DNA of 8,727 nucleotides from an uncultured Christensenella sp. Its GTDB lineage: Bacteria; Bacillota; Clostridia; Christensenellales; Borkfalkiaceae. The stretch is taken from NCBI GenBank assembly GCA_910586035.1, contig CAJUHT010000032.1, forward strand, positions 1 through 8,727, given 5' to 3'. Positions 6,072 to 8,727 of the stretch are shown here, piece after piece (position 1 is the first letter of the stretch; each line of letters opens with the position of its first letter). Below the pieces are notes generated by a model. It had not been told where the DNA came from and made no database searches. It saw only the letters and a list, made by a program, of their open reading frames with translations. The translations under genes were made by a program, and so were the position numbers.

Positions 6072-6176
6072 ATGAGTATCGATTACATAATACTTTTGCT
6101 GGCTCTTAGCGGGCAGGTAAATGTTTCTTCGGTTACGGTTACTAAATCTTCTGTAACTATTCGCATAAAAAAATAA
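6072..6176 (+). CDS. 34-residue toxin-like peptide (candidate type I toxin)
   Basis: ATG 6072 lies four bases after an almost perfect ribosome site (AAGGAGGTGAT, 6058-6068). The product begins MSIDYIILLLALSG, a short hydrophobic helix, and ends in an alternating, basic segment (VTVTKSSVTIRIKK). The gene is an isolated unit with its own promoter, a structured leader that hides the ribosome site, and a terminator that overlaps its stop. A short RNA from the opposite strand ends in the same terminator. This arrangement is that of Gram-positive type I toxin-antitoxin loci with convergent RNAs (txpA/RatA and bsrG/SR4 layout). The peptide is not recognisably one of those families. The hydrophobic stretch is only about 10-12 residues, short for a true membrane span, so toxicity is an inference from gene layout. 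Confidence 0.6.
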   Translation: MSIDYIILLLALSGQVNVSSVTVTKSSVTIRIKK

Positions 6177-6269
6177 CTGCCCTCGCGTTCAGAATTGGGA
6201 CAGTTATTTTAACTAAACAATTCGGGCTAACCGCCATTGTAACCTAACTCGGTTATCGCCCTTCGTTGT
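6168..6269 (-). ncRNA. antisense RNA, candidate antitoxin (about 100 nt)
   Basis: A perfect leftward promoter (6276-6304) should start transcription near 6268, and the shared terminator ends it near 6168. No reading frame with a ribosome site lies in it. The RNA can fold into a hairpin made from 6224-6233 (GGGCTAACCG) and 6250-6261 (CGGTTATCGCCC), ten pairs with a two-base bulge, followed by the terminator stem. It is fully complementary to the toxin mRNA over about 45 bases, including the stop codon and 3' end. Base pairing there could recruit RNase III or alter the mRNA fold. It also carries GGCGGTTAGCCC, close to GGTGGTTAGCAC (6037-6048) in the toxin leader. Confidence 0.6.
6170..6212. terminator. 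bidirectional terminator shared by toxin mRNA and antisense RNA
   Basis: AAAATAACTG (6170-6179) pairs perfectly with CAGTTATTTT (6201-6210), extended inward by CCC 6180-6182 with GGG 6197-6199 (one bulged A). Rightward it ends in TTTT. Leftward the A run 6167-6173 becomes a long U tract. It can therefore stop both convergent transcripts. Confidence 0.85.
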
Positions 6270-6275
6270 ACTTTT

Positions 6276-6304
6276 ATTATATGCGATTACTTGATATTTG
6301 TCAA
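6276..6304 (-). promoter_or_regulatory. perfect promoter for the antisense RNA
   Basis: On the minus strand: TTGACA (complement of 6299-6304), a 17-base spacer and TATAAT (complement of 6276-6281). Both boxes match the housekeeping consensus completely, so the RNA should be abundant. The -35 box lies inside one of the two repeated palindromes at 6291-6325. Confidence 0.85.
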
Positions 6305-6325
6305 CGACTAATTGATATTTGTCAA
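6291..6325. repeat. two operator-like repeats over the antisense promoter
   Basis: TTGATATTTGTCAA occurs twice, at 6291-6304 and 6312-6325, 21 bases apart, so both face the same side of the helix. Each is a near-palindrome (TTGA...TCAA). The first contains the -35 box of the antisense promoter. They differ from the repressor operators at 8323-8391, so a different regulator, possibly a host one, is implied. Confidence 0.6.
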
Positions 6326-6401
6326 AAGTTTTTAAAATTATAAATACAAGGAAGAAAACGCAGGCTTGCGTGTAAATTGTGAATTAGCTATAAAAGTGCT
6401 T

Positions 6402-6429
6402 AAAATGCGGCGATTTCGCCATTTTTTTT
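6402..6429 (+). terminator. terminator upstream of the attachment core
   Basis: GGCG (6409-6412), loop ATTT, CGCC (6417-6420), with flanking AAAT/ATTT pairs and eight T (6422-6429). It would stop rightward transcription before the tRNA fragment. Bases 6326-6401 just before it show only a small hairpin (ACGCA-GGCT-TGCGT, about 6357-6371) and no gene. Confidence 0.7.
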
Positions 6430-6442
6430 ATGAAAATTCACG

Positions 6443-6487
6443 CTCTGACTCCGTCATTCGTTGGTTCAAATCCAGCTACCCCAGCCA
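6443..6487 (+). other. attP: attachment core: 3' part of tRNA-Gln(CUG), attP
   Basis: The sequence matches the 3' part of a tRNA-Gln gene. It has the anticodon loop CTCTGAC (6443-6449, anticodon CTG at 6445-6447), the 3' side of the anticodon stem TCCGT, the T arm GTTGG-TTCAAAT-CCAGC (6460-6476), the acceptor strand TACCCCA (6477-6483), discriminator G and encoded CCA (6485-6487). The 5' side of the anticodon stem and everything before it are missing (TCACG instead of the pairing ACGGA). It is therefore not a working tRNA but the conserved core through which a tyrosine integrase recombines. Integration would restore a complete host tRNA-Gln. Crossover probably lies in or near the anticodon loop. 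Confidence 0.85.
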
Positions 6488-6545
6488 AAAAGCCTTGTTT
6501 TTCGTTATTTCTACCACGAAATGAACGATTTACAAGGTCTTTTTT
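6487..6545 (+). terminator. tRNA terminator carried by the element
   Basis: AAAAAGCCTTGT (6487-6498) pairs with ACAAGG-T-CTTTTT (6532-6544) around an inner stem TCGTT/AACGA. The T tract ends it. After integration it would terminate the rebuilt tRNA-Gln transcript and shield the integrase end. Confidence 0.65.
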
Positions 6546-6564
6546 ATGCCCAAAACGCCAAAAT

Positions 6565-6585
6565 TTGGGTGTAACTTGGGTGTAA
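6565..6585. repeat. tandem repeats beside the integrase, candidate arm-binding sites
   Basis: TTGGGTGTAA occurs at 6565-6574 and 6576-6585, an 11-base period or one helical turn, between the att core and the integrase stop. Integrases with an N-terminal arm-binding domain use such short direct repeats near attP. Confidence 0.55.
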
Positions 6586-6595
6586 ACGGCGGTCA

Positions 6596-7639
6596 TTATA
6601 TATTATAGTTTACTTTCTTACCCTCTCTCTTCATAAACTCCCGCGAAAAGTGCGTATATACGTTGCTTGTCTGCGTATTATCTGCGGCGTGCCCCGCCCA
6701 TACCGAAACAACCTCTCGCGGAACGCCGCATTCCTGGCAACGCGTTATAAAGGTATGCCGCAGTTCGTGCTGGTGGTGCGCGGGCATAAGCCTTTTAAAC
6801 GCTTGCGTTAGCGCGTCAGGGCGCACTGTGCGCATTAGTTCGAGCTTAAAGCTCGGCAACCACGGCGATAACATAGGCGTTACGGGAATAATTCGCGGTT
6901 TTTCCTTAAACCCTTTGCGGGTTTTTGAGTTTTTTACTTCGATACAGCCGTCCTCGATACGCGCGCTTGCAAGCTCTGAACGTCTTATTCCGGTGTACAG
7001 TATGAAGATAAGCGCGTGTTTTATTACTTCGTCGCATTTGCTGGCGGCAAGCAACCGCAAGAACTCCCGCTCCTCTTCGAGCGTTAGCGAAACGCCGTTT
7101 TGCTCCTCGTACTGCGGCGGTTTGATAAACCGCATTGGTGAACGCTCGATAAGCTCCTCGCCGAGAGCAAACTCGAATATGGCTTTTAACGACTGATATA
7201 TCTTGTCTGCCGTTCTGTACTTCTCGCAATCTATGTAGCGGTTTATTAGCTCCTGACAGTCTGACTGTTTAAGCTCGTCCACCCTGCGCCCCTCGTATGC
7301 AGGGAAAATATTTGCTCGGAAAACACTTTCGTAATGCTCGTACGTTGTCGCTTTTATTAGCGGCTTTCGCAGTTCCAACCACCGCGCCGCGACGTCGTTA
7401 AACAGCGGTAGTACTTTCGGTAGCTCGATTACGGCAGGCACGGGCACACATTTACCCCTTGCAGGCTTGCCGCCGTTCCGCACGTCCAGCAAAAATTTGC
7501 GTACTGCCTCGTCGCGGTTCTTGGACGAGCCGAAGTAAGAAACCCCGTCAATTTGCTTGCGTATTTCGTACACTCCTGTTTCTTCTCGGTATCTGATTAT
7601 TTTTTGTTTCTCTAATATCTGTTTAAAATTGCTTGGCAT
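6596..7639 (-). CDS. int: tyrosine recombinase integrase
   Basis: 347 residues from ATG 7639, chosen because AAGGAG lies nine bases upstream. TTG 7663 would add eight residues. Domains: an N-terminal arm-binding region of AP2-like type at about 14-54 (GVYEIRKQIDG, YFGSSKNRDEA), a SAM-like core-binding domain at about 78-155, and a catalytic domain at about 185-335. Catalytic residues are visible: Arg219 (TGIRRSEL), His291 and Arg294 (HELRHTF), His317 (WAGHAADN) and Tyr328 (NVYTHFS). It should integrate and excise the element at tRNA-Gln; the core lies just past its 3' end. The frame stays open upstream for 38 codons to an A8 run inside the 47-codon gene. That stretch contains TLFLTKKELNKMPSNF, typical of integrase N-termini, so the true protein may be longer. 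Confidence 0.92.
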   Translation of the reverse strand: MPSNFKQILEKQKIIRYREETGVYEIRKQIDGVSYFGSSKNRDEAVRKFLLDVRNGGKPARGKCVPVPAVIELPKVLPLFNDVAARWLELRKPLIKATTYEHYESVFRANIFPAYEGRRVDELKQSDCQELINRYIDCEKYRTADKIYQSLKAIFEFALGEELIERSPMRFIKPPQYEEQNGVSLTLEEEREFLRLLAASKCDEVIKHALIFILYTGIRRSELASARIEDGCIEVKNSKTRKGFKEKPRIIPVTPMLSPWLPSFKLELMRTVRPDALTQAFKRLMPAHHQHELRHTFITRCQECGVPREVVSVWAGHAADNTQTSNVYTHFSREFMKREGKKVNYNI

Positions 7640-7717
7640 TTTATTCAACTCCTTTTTCGTCAAAAATAGGGTTGATTGCCTTTCCTCTTTCTCTTCGCTA
7701 ATATCCTCCTTATCCGC

Positions 7718-7759
7718 CGCCTGTGGGAAAACTAAAACTTTTCCGCAGGCGTTTTTTTT
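7718..7759 (+). terminator. stem-loop with T8 tract between orf47 and int
   Basis: CGCCTGTGG(G)AAAA (7718-7731) pairs with TTTTCCGCAGGCG (7739-7751) with one bulged G, followed by eight T (7752-7759). On the plus strand it is a good terminator, aimed against transcription entering the lysogeny genes from the att side. On the minus strand the same bases form an A8 run followed immediately by the stem, which matters for the possible frameshift. Confidence 0.65.
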
Positions 7760-7875
7760 ACACTTTCGATAAATCGCGCGTATTCCTGGTCGTCCGCGTC
7801 GATTACTTCCAACAACTGCACCGACAGCGCAAAAAATTGCTCCGCGAGCGGTTTAAGCTTTTGTAACTCTTTCAT
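7732..7875 (-). CDS. 47-residue helical protein between repressor and integrase
   Basis: ATG 7875 has a clear ribosome site (AAAGGAGT on the minus strand, complement of 7883-7890) and the frame ends at TAG 7732-7734. The product begins MKELQKLKPLAEQFFALSVQ and continues as an acidic, amphipathic helical protein (LLEVIDADDQEYARFIESVKK). I do not recognise a family. Position between repressor and integrase is typical of an excisionase or a small regulator, but no helix-turn-helix is evident. Codons 39-42 read GTA AAA AAA ACG, a classic -1 slippery heptamer. A -1 shift there enters the open integrase frame and would fuse the two proteins (41 + 38 + 347 residues). Confidence 0.7.
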   Translation of the reverse strand: MKELQKLKPLAEQFFALSVQLLEVIDADDQEYARFIESVKKTPAEKF

Positions 7876-7882
7876 ATTCAAA

Positions 7883-7906
7883 ACTCCTTTGCGATATTAC
7901 GCAAAG
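7883..7906 (-). promoter_or_regulatory. hairpin overlapping the orf47 ribosome site
   Basis: CTTTGCG (7887-7893) and CGCAAAG (7900-7906) form a perfect seven-pair hairpin with a six-base loop. On the minus strand the stem includes AAAG of the ribosome site AAAGGAGT, so it can reduce translation of orf47 and of anything coupled to it. It follows the repressor gene directly. Confidence 0.5.
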
Positions 7907-7912
7907 AATATT

Positions 7913-8287
7913 TTAAACCTTTTTGCGCTCGCTGTCCCCGTCATTTTTCGCCCAGCTCCGAACGGCGTTTAAAGTCATTCCTTTCAGATATGGCGAGAGT
8001 TCACGAAAAAGCCGCAGGAGCTCGCGCTCTTCCGAAGTCAATCCGTTATACGCAGGCGCGGCGCTGGTCGCCGTTCTCGCGCCAAAGTCGTCCTCTAAGC
8101 CGAGCAGATAATCAGCAGTTACGTTGAAATATTTTGCATATGCTTTAACTGTTGCTCCCTTGGGCTCATTTTCATTAAGTTCTAAAAAACCAATTGCCGC
8201 CGCGCTTATACCTATTTTCTCGCTCAATCCCTTTTGAGAAAGTCCCGAATATTCACGCAATTCTTTTGCTTTTTGCGAAAAACTCAT
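7913..8287 (-). CDS. Cro/CI-type (XRE family) repressor
   Basis: 124 residues from ATG 8287, with AAGGAGC upstream on the minus strand (complement of 8299-8305). The N-terminal HTH_3 domain spans about 6-64: LREYSGLSQKGLSEKIGIS contains the first helices and the turn, AAAIGFLELNENEPKGATVK the recognition and dimer-side helices, and YFNVTADYLLGL the usual end. Residues about 65-78 are a flexible linker. The remainder is a helical tail (LTSEERELLRLFRELSPYLK) common in Firmicutes phage and ICE repressors. It has no peptidase-type LexA domain, so induction would need another route, such as an antirepressor or ImmR/ImmA-type proteolysis. It faces the three operator palindromes and the lytic promoter, and heads the leftward operon with orf47 and int. 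Confidence 0.9.
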   Translation of the reverse strand: MSFSQKAKELREYSGLSQKGLSEKIGISAAAIGFLELNENEPKGATVKAYAKYFNVTADYLLGLEDDFGARTATSAAPAYNGLTSEERELLRLFRELSPYLKGMTLNAVRSWAKNDGDSERKKV

Positions 8288-8317
8288 ACAAATTTTTGCT
8301 CCTTATATAAATTCTAC

Positions 8318-8346
8318 AAAATAACAAGCAAAATTGTTGTTGACAA
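8318..8346 (-). promoter_or_regulatory. candidate repressor promoter (leftward)
   Basis: On the minus strand: TTGTCA (complement of 8341-8346), a 17-base spacer and TATTTT (complement of 8318-8323). The -35 is good and the -10 weak, as usual for a repressor-maintenance promoter. Its -35 overlaps the lytic -35 and operators 1 and 2 flank it. A TATAAG-like box nearer the gene is an alternative. Confidence 0.4.
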
Positions 8347-8391
8347 CAATTAAAATTGCTGATATAATCGTTTTTAACAAGTAAAGTTGTT
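8323..8391. promoter_or_regulatory. three-operator control region of the lysogeny switch
   Basis: Three copies of the palindrome AACAA-N6-TTGTT: AACAAGCAAAATTGTT (8323-8338), AACAATTAAAATTGCT (8345-8360, one mismatch) and AACAAGTAAAGTTGTT (8376-8391). Start-to-start distances are 22 and 31 bases, close to two and three helical turns. The second fills the spacer of the lytic promoter, the third covers its start region, and the first covers the leftward promoter. The adjacent XRE repressor is the obvious ligand. Confidence 0.85.
8340..8368 (+). promoter_or_regulatory. main rightward (lytic) promoter
   Basis: TTGACA (8340-8345), a 17-base spacer and TATAAT (8363-8368), preceded by TG at 8360-8361 (extended -10). 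Every box is consensus, so it must be strong when not repressed. Transcription would start near 8375 and run through the leader into orf91 and, on a circle, the structural genes. Confidence 0.9.
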
Positions 8392-8640
8392 GAAAACTAA
8401 ACTTGTCGCCCCGCCCCGCCGAGCCTTCAATTTTTCCTCAAAAGATTTTTGGCGGGGCTACGGGGAAATCGCTTTATCGTACGCGCGCACGGTTGCGCGC
8501 TCGATACGCTCCCGCGCGGGGGAAAACCGCAACGGTGCTTGCAAATCTCGGCTCCTGCACTGCCATAAACGGCGCAGGAGTTGAGATTATCGGAACCAAC
8601 AGCCCGCAAGGGCGTTAAAATATCATTTTTAGGAGATTTG
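8392..8640 (+). other. structured leader of the lytic operon
   Basis: About 250 bases separate the lytic promoter from orf91. They hold several hairpins: GCCCCGCC/GGCGGGGC (8413-8420 with 8451-8458), GCGCGC-ACGGTT-GCGCGC (8483-8500), CTCCTGC/GCAGGAG (8552-8558 with 8574-8580) and GCCC-GCAA-GGGC (8602-8613). No T tract follows any of them. The last third overlaps the ParA-like remnant. The ribosome site for orf91 is AGGAGA 8631-8636. Confidence 0.55.
8483..8618 (+). pseudogene. decayed ParA-like ATPase fragment
   Basis: In the frame ending at TAA 8616-8618, bases 8520-8615 encode GKTATVLANLGSC, then AINGAGVEIIGTNSPQGR. This follows the start of ParA/Soj partition ATPases: GKT-T-x-NLG, a helix ending in NG, a V-x-I-I strand, then the D-x-D-PQG motif. 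The aspartates are changed (GTNS instead of D-T-D) and one codon is extra. The expected beginning, ARTVA, can be read just upstream (about 8484-8498) in another frame, and the P-loop glycines before GKT are lost. There is no ribosome site or suitable start, and the frame stops right after PQG. It is best seen as a relic of a plasmid-type partition gene, or possibly chance similarity. Confidence 0.4.
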
Positions 8641-8645
8641 CAAAA

Positions 8646-8727
8646 ATGAAAGAATTAAAAGAACTGAAAGCACGCCGCCCGTTAATTTATATATCGGACG
8701 AAGATTTAGAACGGTTAAAAGAAATAG
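8646..8727 (+). CDS. orf91, 5' part (continues at base 1 if circular)
   Basis: This is the first gene after the rightward promoter and structured leader. The start is ATG 8646, chosen because AGGAGA at 8631-8636 sits nine bases upstream. The window ends one base into codon 28. Joined to base 1 the frame stays open to TGA at 192-194 and gives 91 residues. The visible N-terminus is charged (MKELKELKARRPLIYISDED) and is followed by a predicted helix. I see no helix-turn-helix, cysteine motif or membrane span and do not recognise a family. Its place as first lytic gene would suit an early regulatory or replication-accessory role, but that is only positional inference. Confidence 0.75.
   Translation, partial: MKELKELKARRPLIYISDEDLERLKEI

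Noticed and set aside
6443..6487. Functional tRNA-Gln gene
   Set aside because: Only the part from the anticodon loop onward is present. The 5' acceptor strand, D arm and 5' anticodon stem are missing.
6663..7196. 177-codon plus-strand frame
   Set aside because: Exact antisense of the integrase catalytic domain; a coding shadow.
8387..8609. Plus and minus small frames in the lytic leader
   Set aside because: GC-rich hairpins create open frames on both strands with no ribosome site. Only the ParA-like stretch has meaning, and it has no start.

Overview
The window reads as one complete circular mobile element in its extrachromosomal form, from a Gram-positive Firmicutes host, probably an uncultured gut Clostridia lineage. 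The host call rests on strong AGGAGG-type ribosome sites, near-perfect housekeeping sigma promoters, the tRNA-Gln(CUG) sequence carried at the attachment site, and the phage-type proteins. Circularity is inferred. A reading frame that opens at 8646 with a good ribosome site runs off the right edge and resumes in frame at base 1, giving a plausible 91-residue protein. There is also a single attachment core next to the integrase, as expected for attP rather than for an attL/attR pair.

Layout. The rightward (lytic) side starts at a consensus promoter at 8340-8368, passes through a structured leader that holds a decayed ParA-like fragment, and reaches orf91 (8646 to 194 across the edge). It continues through a frameshifted small phage gene (191-374) into a filamentous-phage-like block: a membrane-anchored Ig-like protein (411-1487), a large secreted and C-terminally anchored protein in the pIII position (1496-3031), a 62-residue two-span membrane protein in the pVI position (3028-3216), a Zot/pI-type assembly ATPase (3213-3929) and a charged helical protein (3922-4596). 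A hairpin cluster (4628-4787, candidate packaging or origin region), a small zinc-ribbon protein (4818-5048) and a strong terminator (5127-5161) follow.

Bases 5162-6071 hold no convincing protein gene. They carry AT-rich repeats, then about 620 bases of nested GC-rich helices that look like a large structured RNA. Next is a compact candidate type I toxin-antitoxin locus: a 34-codon peptide gene with a hairpin over its ribosome site, facing a short antisense RNA from a perfect promoter, the two sharing a bidirectional terminator. The attachment core (3' half of tRNA-Gln plus a terminator) lies at 6443-6545.

The leftward (lysogeny) side has a Cro/CI-type repressor (7913-8287), a 47-codon gene (7732-7875) and a tyrosine integrase (6596-7639). 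Three operator-like palindromes (8323-8391) lie between the repressor and the lytic promoter, forming a phage-like switch.

Most unusual: no replication initiator, single-strand-binding protein or typical major coat protein is recognisable. The element is therefore either a divergent inovirus or a satellite that borrows these functions. The large RNA, the toxin-antitoxin candidate and a possible -1 frameshift linking the 47-codon gene to the integrase also deserve follow-up.
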